The notes under the pieces are model-generated. The model saw only the letters and a program-made list of their open reading frames with translations, ran no database searches and was not told where the DNA came from. This document shows, piece by piece, positions 44,536 through 53,745 of a stretch of DNA of 64,000 nucleotides. Origin of the DNA: Rhodovulum sp. 12E13 (GTDB lineage: Bacteria; Pseudomonadota; Alphaproteobacteria; Rhodobacterales; Rhodobacteraceae); contig NZ_QPLK01000001.1 of assembly GCF_003340565.1 (NCBI RefSeq), positions 62,001 to 126,000 on the forward strand, in the 5' to 3' direction. Each line of letters opens with the position of its first letter. The stretch's first letter is position 1. Both the position numbers and the translations under genes were made by a program.

Positions 44536-47500
44536 TCAGTAATCGCGCTGGTAGAAGATGCCGATCGAGGTCTCGCCCTCGTTGTCGGCGCTGCCCTGCA
44601 CCGTCACGTCGTCGGTGATGTCGATGTTGATGTTCAACTCGGTCTCGCCGCCGGTCGACGTGGTCACGTCGGTATAGATGTTCTCCGACAGGTAGGTGCC
44701 GATCTGCAGCGCCGCGTCGCCCTCGTCGTCGGTCACCAGGTCGAGGTCGCTCACTCCGAGGCTCTCGCGCAGCCCGCCCAGCAGCCCGTTGCCGCCCCGC
44801 CCGGTCAGCCGCGCTACGGACGCCGCGAGCTGGGCGGCCTCCAGCGCGGAAAGGTTGGCGAGGCCCTTGCCGAAGAAGAAGCGTGCCAGCACCTCGTCTC
44901 CCGGCAGGGGCGGCTGCGATTCGAAGGCGAAGGTCGGCTCGTTCACCGGCCCCTCGATGCGGATGATGATGGTGAAGTCCTCCGCGTCGTCCGAGGTCGC
45001 CGCGAGATCGAGGAAGGGCACGAGGTCGCCCCCCAGGGTCATCCGCCCGTCCTCGGCCAGCTCCAGCCGCCGCCCGAGGATGTCGAGCCGCCCGCGGATC
45101 ACCTCGATGCCGCCCACCGGCGCGGGGTTGCGCGTGGTGCCGCCCACGGTGAACGCGCCGCCGAGTTCGGCGTCGAGCCCTCGGCCGCGCACGAAGATCC
45201 GGTTGGGCGCGTTGATCGCGAGGTCCAGCGAAAAGACGTTGCCGGGCCGTCCCTCGGCGATCCGCTCGTCGCGCCGCTCGTTGACGAGGCCGGCCCGGAC
45301 GCGCGTCTGCCGCACCGCCGCCGCCTCGCCCACATGGGTCACCCGCGGGATGTTGGCGCCGAAGCCGACGCCGCCCGAGGGGATGCGCAGTTCGGTCTCG
45401 CCCACGTCGATCCGGCCCGCGATGGCGCCGCCGCCGCCGGTCAGCGGGCCGGACACGCTGACCTGGCCGTTCAGCGTGGTGCTGTAGAGCGAGGGGTCGG
45501 TCAGGGTCAGCCCGTTCAGTGTCAGCGTCAGGTCGGCGGGAAAGCGCGCGCCGAGGTCGATCGGCCCCGACACGGAGAGCGAGCCGCCCTCGGGCGAGGT
45601 CGCCTGACCGTTCAGCCGCAGGCGGCCGCTTGCGATGTCGGCCGTCAGGTCGATGTTCTGGAACGCGAGGTTGGCCGCCGGGATCGAGAGGCGCGCGCCG
45701 CTGGTCGAGAGCGTGCCCGAGAGGTTCTGCAGCGACGGCGTGCCGTCGAAGGCGAGATCGAACCGCAGGTCGCCGTCGAGGCGCTGCGGCGCGAGGATGC
45801 CGTTGACAAGGCCGAGCGGCGCGGTGCCCTGCGCCCGGAGCGAGGTCGCCCCGCCCGGTGCGAGCACGCCGATGACCGAGGCCGCCGCCGCGCCGGGCCC
45901 GGCCGTCTGCACGTCGAGGGCCCAGCCCTCCGGCCGCTCCGTCGCCGTGCCGGTGACGCGCAGGCTGCCCGAGAGGCCGCGGGCGAGGGGCGCGATGTTC
46001 GGAACGCCGAGGGCGAAGCGCAGCCGGCCCGCGCCCTGGCCCACTTGGCCCGTCACCTCGGCGCTCGCGCCGTAGGGCAGGGCGGCGTCGGCGGTCACCT
46101 GCAGGGGCGCGCCCGCCTCTGGCTGCTGGATGCTGGCGTCGAGCGCGACGGCGCCCGAGAAGCGCGGCACGAGGGGGGCGACATTGGGCAGGCGCGCCTG
46201 CAGGTCGGCCGAGAGCGGCCCCGCGCCCGCCTGCGCCTCGGCGGCGAATGTCGCGCCGTAGGGGCCGTCGCCCGCAAGGTCGAGCTGCCACGGGCCGTCG
46301 CCCTGCCGGGTGGCGGCCACGGTCGCCGTCAGCCCGCCCGACAGCGCGGGAACGATCGGCTGAACGTCGGGCACGGAGAGACGGGCCCGCACCTCGGTCG
46401 TCTCGGCAAGCCGGGCCTCGGCGGCGAGGCTCGCGCCGTAGGGGCCATCCGCGTCGAGATCGACGGCCCAGCCGCCGTCCTCCCGCTGCGCCGCCGCGAC
46501 CTCGGCCACGAGGGGGCCGGAGAGTTGCGGCGCCAGCGCGCCGGTGTCGGGCAGGCGGATCGTCGCCTCGGCGCGGGTGCGCGCGCCGTCGGCCGCAGTG
46601 CCGACGAGGGCGCGAATGTCGGCCGTTGCGTCGTAGGGCCCCGATGCATCGGCCGTCACGGCGATCTGGCCCGAGGGTTGCTGCACCACGCGGCCCTCGG
46701 CCGTGGCCGGACCAGAGAGGGCGGGCGAGATCGCCGACAGGTCGGGCACCCGCAGCGCATAGGTCACTGCCGAGCGCGAGGCGCCGACGCGGCCGGCGAT
46801 ATCGGCCGTCGCGCCGTAGGGCAGCTGGGCGTCGAAGGTCACGGCGAAGCCGCCCGGCGCATAGGCCGCGGCGTTGCCCTGGAGCACCGCCGCACCCGGC
46901 ACGCCGGGGGCGAAGGCGGCGACATCGGGCACCTCGACCCGCAGGTCGACGTCGGTCTCCTCGCCGCCGATCAGGCCCTCGACCGCCACCCGAGCGCCGG
47001 CCGGCGCGTCGATCTCGAGATCGACCTGCCAGAGGCCGCCGCGCGCCTCTTCGGCAGAGCCGGTCACGGCGACGCCGCCCTGGAGCGCGGGAACGAGTGG
47101 CGCGATGTCCGGCAGCGCGACGTCGAGCGTCACGGCGCTCTCGCCCGCAGCGTCGCCGACGCCCACCTCGCCCGCGATGCGCCCTTCAAGACCGTAGGCG
47201 CCGGCGATGTCCACCGCGCCGGTCCAGAGGCCCGGCGCGCTCTCGGTCGCCTCGCCGGTCACGTCGAGCGGCCCTTCCAGGTCGTCGCGGATCAGGCCCA
47301 GATCGGCCAGCGTCGCGTCGAAGGTCAGCGTGCCGTCGGCGCCGCCCACGCGGCCAGCGGCACTGGCCGAGAGCCCGGTGCTGTCGAGGCTGAAACGCTC
47401 CAGCGACGTGCCCTCCAGATCGCGCCGCGCGGCGGCCGAGATCGTCACCGGCCCCTCGAGGAAGCGGTCGGCCACCTCCTGCCCGATGGCCAGCCCCTCG

Positions 47501-49101
47501 CCCGCGACGTCGAGCGCGAGGTCGAAGGTGCCGCCGAGCACGTCGCCCTGACCCTCGACGCGCAGCTCGGCCGCCCCCTCCAGCGGGCGCCCGGCGAGGG
47601 CGGCGAAGCGCGACAGGTCGTCGGCAGTGAGCGCGGCCGCGCCGTCGAGCGACAGCGTGCGCTCGGCGGTGGTGGCGTCGCCCTGCACGGTCAGGCCGTA
47701 ATCCGACCCGCCGAGGGTGAAGCGCTCGACCGACAGCGGCGCGTCGGCGGCCCAGGCAATCCGCGCCTCGCCGCCGATCCGCGCGCCCAGCGCCTCGGCG
47801 AGCGCCTCGTCGGCCAGGTCGAGGCCGGATGCGGCGTAGTCGAGCGCGGCGGTCACGCGCAGGTCGCCCGGCCCGCCCGAGATGGTGCCGCCGCCCGCGA
47901 GCGTCAGCGCGCCGATATCGGCCGCCTCTGCGGTCACGTCGCGCGCCTCGAGGTCGAGCGTCCACCGCTCGCCTTCGGCCGCGTCGTAGCGGGCGGCGAG
48001 GTCGGCCGCGCCGATGGTCAGCGGCGCGGCGACGGGCAGGCGCACCGGGCCGTTCTCCGGGTCGGCCAGCCGCCCCGTCAGCGAAAAGCTCTCGGGCACG
48101 CCGCCCGCCGAGAGCGCGAGCGCACCGTCGAGCGCAAGGCTTCGCGCCCGAAGCGACAGGGTGTCGATGTCGAGCGCGCCGTCCTCGCCCCGCATCCCGT
48201 CGAGCGAAAGCTGCACGTCGGGGCCGAAGAACTCGGTGTAGGAGGGCGCCACGAGCGGCGTGACGTCGCCGCCCACGTCCGCCGAAAAGCGCAGGCCGCC
48301 CGCGTCGGTGCCGCGCAGGGTGACGGTGCCCGCCACCCGCGTCTCGCCGTTCGTGGCGAGGTCGATCTCGGCGGTATAGTCGTCGAGCGGGCCGGTGCCC
48401 TCGACGTCGAGCGCGAGCGCCGGCGCGCCCGGCAGGCCCGCGAGCGTGCCGATCAGCCCGCCCTCGCCCTCGCGCACCTCGAGATCGAGCGCCAGCACCC
48501 GGCTCTCGTTGGAAAAGCTGGCCGCGAGCGCGATGCGGTCGTCGGTGCCGCCCTGCCGCACAAGCGCGAGGTTGGCGCTGCCCTCGCCATCCTCGAGCCG
48601 CAGCGCCCCCTCGGCGGTGAACACCGCCTGCTCGCCCAGCACCGGGGCGCCGAGGGTCAGTCGCTCGACGGCCAGGTTCTGGATGTTCACGGCGACGGGC
48701 AGCTCGGGCAGCGAAAAGCCCGAGGCGGCAGCGCTGGGCGCCTCGCGCGGCTCCCCCTCGCCCGGCGGGCCGGGGATCGGCGGGCGGGCGAGGGTGATGG
48801 CGTCGGCCGACAGTTCCGCCACCGAGAGACGTCCGCGCAGCAGCGCCGAGCGGGTCCAGTCGAGCACCGCGTCCTCGATGGTCAGCCACACGCCCTCGCT
48901 GTCGGCGAAGGTCAGCCGCTCCAGCGTGGCCCGGCCGGACAGCGCCCCCTCGAAGCCGGTCACGCGCACGTCGCGCCCCGGCCCCGACAGCGCGTTCTCG
49001 ATCTGCCGCCCGAGAAAGCCCGGCGACTCGTCCTGCGCCGCCGCGGGCCCGGCGGCGGCGATCCAGATCAGCGCGAGAAGGGCGACGAGACGGCCGGCCA
49101 T
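44536..49101 (-). CDS. tamB: Translocation and assembly module protein TamB
   Basis: 1521 residues, with an N-terminal signal anchor (VALLALIWIAAAGPAAAQ) and then a very long beta-rich, Ala/Gly/Asp-rich periplasmic body. The C-terminal DUF490 domain is seen in GGIEVIRGRLDILGRRLELAEDGRM, PPLPGDEVLARFFFGKGLANLSALEAAQLA and the terminal GIFYQRDY. TamB is a groove-like lipid conduit between inner and outer membranes that works with TamA. Its middle contains about seven ~62-residue repeats (see findings). Its ATG shares one base with the tamA TGA, confirming the pair. Confidence 0.95.
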   Translation of the reverse strand: MAGRLVALLALIWIAAAGPAAAQDESPGFLGRQIENALSGPGRDVRVTGFEGALSGRATLERLTFADSEGVWLTIEDAVLDWTRSALLRGRLSVAELSADAITLARPPIPGPPGEGEPREAPSAAASGFSLPELPVAVNIQNLAVERLTLGAPVLGEQAVFTAEGALRLEDGEGSANLALVRQGGTDDRIALAASFSNESRVLALDLEVREGEGGLIGTLAGLPGAPALALDVEGTGPLDDYTAEIDLATNGETRVAGTVTLRGTDAGGLRFSADVGGDVTPLVAPSYTEFFGPDVQLSLDGMRGEDGALDIDTLSLRARSLALDGALALSAGGVPESFSLTGRLADPENGPVRLPVAAPLTIGAADLAARYDAAEGERWTLDLEARDVTAEAADIGALTLAGGGTISGGPGDLRVTAALDYAASGLDLADEALAEALGARIGGEARIAWAADAPLSVERFTLGGSDYGLTVQGDATTAERTLSLDGAAALTADDLSRFAALAGRPLEGAAELRVEGQGDVLGGTFDLALDVAGEGLAIGQEVADRFLEGPVTISAAARRDLEGTSLERFSLDSTGLSASAAGRVGGADGTLTFDATLADLGLIRDDLEGPLDVTGEATESAPGLWTGAVDIAGAYGLEGRIAGEVGVGDAAGESAVTLDVALPDIAPLVPALQGGVAVTGSAEEARGGLWQVDLEIDAPAGARVAVEGLIGGEETDVDLRVEVPDVAAFAPGVPGAAVLQGNAAAYAPGGFAVTFDAQLPYGATADIAGRVGASRSAVTYALRVPDLSAISPALSGPATAEGRVVQQPSGQIAVTADASGPYDATADIRALVGTAADGARTRAEATIRLPDTGALAPQLSGPLVAEVAAAQREDGGWAVDLDADGPYGASLAAEARLAETTEVRARLSVPDVQPIVPALSGGLTATVAATRQGDGPWQLDLAGDGPYGATFAAEAQAGAGPLSADLQARLPNVAPLVPRFSGAVALDASIQQPEAGAPLQVTADAALPYGASAEVTGQVGQGAGRLRFALGVPNIAPLARGLSGSLRVTGTATERPEGWALDVQTAGPGAAAASVIGVLAPGGATSLRAQGTAPLGLVNGILAPQRLDGDLRFDLAFDGTPSLQNLSGTLSTSGARLSIPAANLAFQNIDLTADIASGRLRLNGQATSPEGGSLSVSGPIDLGARFPADLTLTLNGLTLTDPSLYSTTLNGQVSVSGPLTGGGGAIAGRIDVGETELRIPSGGVGFGANIPRVTHVGEAAAVRQTRVRAGLVNERRDERIAEGRPGNVFSLDLAINAPNRIFVRGRGLDAELGGAFTVGGTTRNPAPVGGIEVIRGRLDILGRRLELAEDGRMTLGGDLVPFLDLAATSDDAEDFTIIIRIEGPVNEPTFAFESQPPLPGDEVLARFFFGKGLANLSALEAAQLAASVARLTGRGGNGLLGGLRESLGVSDLDLVTDDEGDAALQIGTYLSENIYTDVTTSTGGETELNINIDITDDVTVQGSADNEGETSIGIFYQRDY

Positions 49102-50918
49102 CAGAACGCCTGCCCGATGCCGATGTAGATCTGCACGGGGTCGGCGTCGTCCGGCCCGCCGTCGACGGGGGCGGCGACGTCGACCCGGATCGGGCCGAAG
49201 CCGGTGTCGTACCGCACCCCGAGGCCTGCGCCCGTCATCCACGTGCCCGATCCGTCGTAGAACTCCTCCGCCCCGATGTACCCGGCGTCGACGAAGCCCA
49301 CGACGCCGAACGGCCCGCGCACCTGCGCGCGCAGCTCGGCCGACAGAGCGAGGTAGGAGCGGCCGCCGACGATCGTGTCGCCGATCTCGCCGGTGCCGAG
49401 CGAATTGTAGGGCTGGCCCCGGACCGAGCCGCCGCCGCCGGCGAAGAACAGGTAGTCGGGCGGCGCATCCTCGATCTCGGGGCCGAACAGGCTGCCGAAC
49501 TGCACTCGCCCCGCCGCCACGAACCGGTCATCCTGCCCGAAGCCGAAATAGGTGCGCGCGTCGGCCGTCAGCTGGGCGCCGCTCTCGATGTCGACGAGAC
49601 CGAGAAACGGCTCGGCCCCGGCCTTCAGAAAAATCCCCTCGGTGGCGTCGAGAGGGTCGTCGCGCGTGTCCCATGTCAGTGACGAGGGAAAGACGAGCAT
49701 CTGGAATTCGCGCTCGCCGAAGGCATCCTCGACCCGGCTGGCACGGTAGGCGATCGACGCCTCTGCCTCGAGCTCGTCGGAGAAGCGATAGGCGAAGCCG
49801 CCGCCGAACTGCACGGTGTCGGCCAGGTAGCCCGGCTCGTCCTCGCGGCTGATCTCGGCGCCGAAGATCAGGTCCATGTCGGTGATCGGCGTCGCCGGGC
49901 GGCGGAAGCTGCCGGTCAGGCTGTAATCGGTGCCGTTGTCGCGCTCGCTGACCCCGATATTGGTCACCGCGATGTCGAAGCGCAGGTTTTCCGCCCCGCC
50001 GAGCAGGTTGCGGTGCATCCAGTAGGCGGTGAGGGCGAGCCCCTCGGTGGTGGAATACTCGATTCCCGCGCCGAGCCGGCGGCGCTTTTCCTCGACCACG
50101 GTCAGCTCGATGGGCAGCGTATCGCCAGGCCCGACCCGCTCGGCGTCGGCCAGCGTCACGGCGCGGAACGCGCCGGTGCGGCGCAGCCGCTCGGCGGCCC
50201 GGTCGAGCGCCTGGGGAGAATAGACCTCGCCCACCGGCAGCCCGGCGATGGCGCGTATGCGCTCGGCCCGCACCCGCTTGTTGCCGGAGATGACCAGCGG
50301 GCCGAAGGTGAGGCGCGGGCCCGGCGCGATGCCGAGATCGGCGTCGAGGCGGTTCTCGCGGTGGCGGGCGATGATCTCGGTCGTCGCCAGCGCCACCTTG
50401 GCGTGGCCGGCTTCGCGCCACGCGGTCACGGCGGTCTGGCCCGCGTCGCGGATCACGCCGGAGAAGGCGGGCTGCCCGCGCGCGAAGCCCTCGGGCAGGC
50501 GCGTGTCGGGGGCGAGCGGGCCCACCTCGGCCTGGCCGAAGCGGAAGAGCGGGCCGGGGCGCACCTCGATCACGATCCGCTCGATGCGGGCGGGCGGATC
50601 GGTCAGCGACAGCTCTGCCGCCTCGCGCCCGTCGACCAGCACCGAGACGGTGCCGGCATAATAGCCCTCGGAATAGAGCGCCCCGACCATCTGACGATAC
50701 TCGCCCCGCGCCTCCGACAGGGCGACCCCGGGAGGAATCGGCGCGTCGTCCCCGGCCTCGCTCAGCGAGCGGCGGGTGGTCGAGGCGCGCTCGAGAACCC
50801 GTTGCAGGTCGGCCGGCGCGCCGGGCGCGCGCACGACGACCTCCTCCAGCGCCGAGGAGGAGGGCGCGGCGAAAAGCGCCACGACGAGGGCGGCGGAGGC
50901 GAGGCGGTAGCGGATCAT
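49101..50918 (-). CDS. tamA: Outer-membrane Omp85-family protein TamA
   Basis: 605 residues: signal peptide (ending PSSSALEE), POTRA domains (about 30-270; e.g. TFGPLVISGNKRVRAERIRAIAGLPVGEVYS) and a 16-strand Omp85 barrel. The barrel's conserved loop 6 VRGY-type motif appears as GGSVRGQPYNSLG and the last strand ends in Phe (IGIGQAF). It inserts proteins, including autotransporters, into the outer membrane together with TamB. It is divergent from the ParA gene. Confidence 0.95.
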   Translation of the reverse strand: MIRYRLASAALVVALFAAPSSSALEEVVVRAPGAPADLQRVLERASTTRRSLSEAGDDAPIPPGVALSEARGEYRQMVGALYSEGYYAGTVSVLVDGREAAELSLTDPPARIERIVIEVRPGPLFRFGQAEVGPLAPDTRLPEGFARGQPAFSGVIRDAGQTAVTAWREAGHAKVALATTEIIARHRENRLDADLGIAPGPRLTFGPLVISGNKRVRAERIRAIAGLPVGEVYSPQALDRAAERLRRTGAFRAVTLADAERVGPGDTLPIELTVVEEKRRRLGAGIEYSTTEGLALTAYWMHRNLLGGAENLRFDIAVTNIGVSERDNGTDYSLTGSFRRPATPITDMDLIFGAEISREDEPGYLADTVQFGGGFAYRFSDELEAEASIAYRASRVEDAFGEREFQMLVFPSSLTWDTRDDPLDATEGIFLKAGAEPFLGLVDIESGAQLTADARTYFGFGQDDRFVAAGRVQFGSLFGPEIEDAPPDYLFFAGGGGSVRGQPYNSLGTGEIGDTIVGGRSYLALSAELRAQVRGPFGVVGFVDAGYIGAEEFYDGSGTWMTGAGLGVRYDTGFGPIRVDVAAPVDGGPDDADPVQIYIGIGQAF

Positions 50919-51052
50919 CTCTGGCGGAACGTAGCCGGGGGCAGGCCGGGTTTCCAGCGTTAACCGTCGCGCGCGGACCGGCGGCGCGATGCGAGGTATT
51001 GTGGTGTCGCACGGAATGCTCCACCATCCCTATGTCTGGTGACGGGGGTATC

Positions 51053-51691
51053 ATGGCGGGACAGGTGATCACGGTCGCCCAGCAGAAGGGCGGCTCGGGC
51101 AAGACGACGCTCGCCTGCCATCTCGCCGTGCATTTCCTGCGGGCGGGCCGGTCGGTCGCGGTGCTCGATACCGACCCGCAGGGCTCGCTCGGCCGCTGGT
51201 TCATGACGCGGGTGGAGCGGACGGAAGGCACGCCGGAGATGGAGTTTTCCACTGCCTCGGCCTGGGGGGTGGGCTACGAGGTGGGCAAGCTGAAGCGGGC
51301 CCACGACCTCGTCTTCGTCGACACCCCGCCCAAGGCCGACAGCGACCTGCGCCCCGCCCTGCGCGAGGCCGATCTCGTGCTGGTGCCGGTGGCCGCCTCG
51401 GCGCTCGACCTGTGGGCGACCGAATCGGTGCTCGATCTCGTCGATCGGACGGGGCGGCCCGGGCTGACGGTGCTCAACCGGGCCCGGCCTGGCACGCGGG
51501 TCCATGCCGAGACGCTGACGCAAATGGCAGACCTGCCCGCGCCGGTGGCGGATGCGACGCTGAACAACCGGGTGATCTACGCCGAGTCGATGGGGCAGGG
51601 GATGGGCGTGACGGAAAAGGCGCGAAGCGGCCCCGCCGCCGCCGAGATCGCCGCGCTGGCCGAGGAGGTGGCGGCGATCCTGTCGCGCTGA
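51053..51691 (+). CDS. Orphan ParA/MinD-family ATPase
   Basis: 212 residues with the deviant Walker A KGGSGKTT after AGQVITVAQQ, the switch I region LDTDPQGSLGRW and Walker B HDLVFVDTPPK. There is no partner ParB or par site beside it, so it is an orphan positioning or partitioning ATPase. ATG 51053 is chosen because MAGQVITV matches family N-termini. It is divergent from tamA, an arrangement common in Rhodobacterales as far as I recall. Cargo unknown. Confidence 0.88.
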   Translation: MAGQVITVAQQKGGSGKTTLACHLAVHFLRAGRSVAVLDTDPQGSLGRWFMTRVERTEGTPEMEFSTASAWGVGYEVGKLKRAHDLVFVDTPPKADSDLRPALREADLVLVPVAASALDLWATESVLDLVDRTGRPGLTVLNRARPGTRVHAETLTQMADLPAPVADATLNNRVIYAESMGQGMGVTEKARSGPAAAEIAALAEEVAAILSR

Positions 51692-51929
51692 GGATCGGGG
51701 GCCGAGCGCGCGCGGGTCAGGCGGACGCGCCGCTCCGGTCATTGGTGCGGCCGACCGGACGGGGCCACGCCCTGGCTGTCGGCCTCGCCTGCAGGGAGCC
51801 TCGCTCGCGGCGCGCCCGGCAAGGGGCGTTCGCGGTGATGTGCCCGAGTGCCCGGTTCAAGGGTGTTTCGAGGCCGGAGTGGCCCCCCGGGGCCGTGATG
51901 ATCGCCCTTCGGACAGCTCCCGGGCCGCG

Positions 51930-52748
51930 TCAGGGGCGGACGAAGCGCGCGCCGCCGCTCTCGCCGCCTTGCGGGCCGACGCCGATGCGCCGGGCCGTGA
52001 CGGCGCTCTCCGGCCAGACGCCGCGGCCGGCGCGCAGGGCAGCCATCGCGGCGTCGAGCGCGGGGCCCACATCCATCCCGTAGACGATGGTCTGCCCGTT
52101 CTCCCGCGCCCCGCGCGAGATCAGCGACACGATCCGGGGCCTTCCGGAGGCCATGTCGAACACGGGCGCCCCCGACGAGCCGAAATGGGTGTCGCAGGTC
52201 ATCATCAGAGCGCCGCGCCCCGCCGCCGTGACACCGCAGGCCCGCTGCCATGCGGGCGCCTCGGAGCGGCCTGCGGCGTAGGACACCACGCTCACCTGCC
52301 CGCCCGCGTCCGGCGGCGCGGCAGTGGCGAAAGGCGGCGCGAGATCCGATGGAATGGGCGCATCGAGCCGGATCAGCGCGAGGTCGGACGTGAGCTGGCG
52401 CAGCCCGTCCGGATCGTCGTGGCGGTAGGCCGGGTGCAGCACCGCCCGCGCGCCCGTGCGCTCGGCCACCGCCTCGCCGTCTCGCAGCCCGGCTCGGAAG
52501 GTCACTGCTCGGGGGTCCCGCCTTGTGCCGTCGGAGCCCACGAGGCAATGCGCCGCGGTCAGCACGAGGTCGGGGGCGATCAGCACGCCGGAGCAGAAGC
52601 CGTCCCCGGCATCGATCCGCCCGACCGCCTCGAAGCCGAGGAGGTCGTGGCGCAGCGTCAGCCGCTTGAGCGGGCTGTCGGCGATCGCCGCCACCGGTGC
52701 GAGGCCCGTCAGGGCGGCGAGCGCGAGGGCGAGCGCAGGGCGCCGCAT
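51930..52748 (-). CDS. Exported trypsin-like protease, downstream member of a tandem pair
   Basis: 272 residues: signal peptide (ending APVAAIADS), S1 catalytic His in LTAAHCLVG, Asp in SDLALIRLDAP and Ser in HFGSSGAPVFD. Ser replaces the usual Asp before the nucleophile (GSSGAP for GDSGGP). It starts one base after the stop of the upstream paralogue. It ends GGARFVRP, almost the same as its neighbour (GAKFLRP). The conserved short tail could be an exit, sorting or self-inhibition signal. Confidence 0.88.
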   Translation of the reverse strand: MRRPALALALAALTGLAPVAAIADSPLKRLTLRHDLLGFEAVGRIDAGDGFCSGVLIAPDLVLTAAHCLVGSDGTRRDPRAVTFRAGLRDGEAVAERTGARAVLHPAYRHDDPDGLRQLTSDLALIRLDAPIPSDLAPPFATAAPPDAGGQVSVVSYAAGRSEAPAWQRACGVTAAGRGALMMTCDTHFGSSGAPVFDMASGRPRIVSLISRGARENGQTIVYGMDVGPALDAAMAALRAGRGVWPESAVTARRIGVGPQGGESGGARFVRP

Positions 52749-52749
52749 C

Positions 52750-53601
52750 TCAGGGCCGCAGGAACTTGGCGCCCGCGCCACCAGCGCCCGAGGCGGGCGC
52801 CGGCGCGTCGCCCGGCGTCCGCACGCGGGCGAGACCGCCGTTGAGCACCGCCGGCGGCGCCGTGTCGAGCTGGGCCATGACCTCCCTGAACGCGAGTCCG
52901 AAGGTGGGGGCGAGCGCTACGTCATCTTCGTCCGACCGGCCCTTGGCCGAGACGACGGACACGATCTCGGGCCCCGACGCGCCGAGGCGGAAGACGGGCG
53001 CGCCCGACGCGCCGAGATCGACCGAGCACGACAGCACCGCCACGCCCTGGGCCTGCCGCAGGACGTGGCACGTCTCCTGCAGAGAGGGGGCATTGGCGCG
53101 GTCTCGGGCGTAGGAGACGACGCTCACCTCCTGCCCGCGCACAAGGCCCTCGGCCGTGGCGAAGGGCACGATGCGGCCCGACCGCACCGGCCGGTCGAGC
53201 TCGAGCACCGCAAGGTCGACCGCGACCCGGTCGAACGACACGTCGCTGCCGTGGGCATAGTCGGGGTGAGGGAACGACCGGCGCACGCCGCGATAGGCCT
53301 CGGCCCGCCCGTCGCGCCAGCCGGCGAGGAACTCGATCTCGGCATCGGGGATGCGCGCGCCGCTGTCGCCGTCGAAAAGGCAATGCGCGGCCGTCAGCAC
53401 CAGCCGCTCGGTGATGAGCGCCCCGGTGCAGAAGCTGGCCGTGCCGAGCTGCAGCCGGCCGACCCCCTCCCAGCCGCGCGTCTCGTCCGAGGTGACGAGC
53501 CGCTCGAGCGACGCGCCTTCTTCGGCCGCGGCGCGGATCGTGGTGGCGAGCGCCACGGCGACGGAAAAGGCGAGGAAGGCGATCAGGCGGTGCATGGGCA
53601 A
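52750..53601 (-). CDS. Exported trypsin-like protease, upstream member of a tandem pair
   Basis: 283 residues (alternative start 53595): signal peptide, His in LTAAHCLFD, Asp in VDLAVLELDRP and Ser in LGASGAPVFRLG (Ala before the nucleophile where trypsins have Asp). Around the catalytic sites it is clearly paralogous to the next gene (SFCTGALITERLVLTAAHC versus GFCSGVLIAPDLVLTAAHC). A Pro/Ala/Gly-rich linker precedes the final GAKFLRP. Two duplicated proteases, translated together, suggest a pair with different targets. Confidence 0.88.
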   Translation of the reverse strand: MPMHRLIAFLAFSVAVALATTIRAAAEEGASLERLVTSDETRGWEGVGRLQLGTASFCTGALITERLVLTAAHCLFDGDSGARIPDAEIEFLAGWRDGRAEAYRGVRRSFPHPDYAHGSDVSFDRVAVDLAVLELDRPVRSGRIVPFATAEGLVRGQEVSVVSYARDRANAPSLQETCHVLRQAQGVAVLSCSVDLGASGAPVFRLGASGPEIVSVVSAKGRSDEDDVALAPTFGLAFREVMAQLDTAPPAVLNGGLARVRTPGDAPAPASGAGGAGAKFLRP

Positions 53602-53745
53602 TCGGGCGCGGTCGGTCGTCTCGGGTGCGCCTCACGGCTAGGTCCGGGCTGCGGCGAGAGTGTGGCGCATAACGGGCCTCTTCGCGCGCCTTCATCCGCG
53701 ATCCGGCACCAGTTTGTTTTCCGCCGCGGCCCCCGGGCCGCAGGA

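Noticed and set aside
43885-49128. A very long open reading frame on the plus strand opposite tamB
   Set aside because: It is antisense to tamB, Arg/Gly/Ala-rich and has no recognisable domain. In sequence near 70% GC such antisense frames are open by chance because stop codons are rare.
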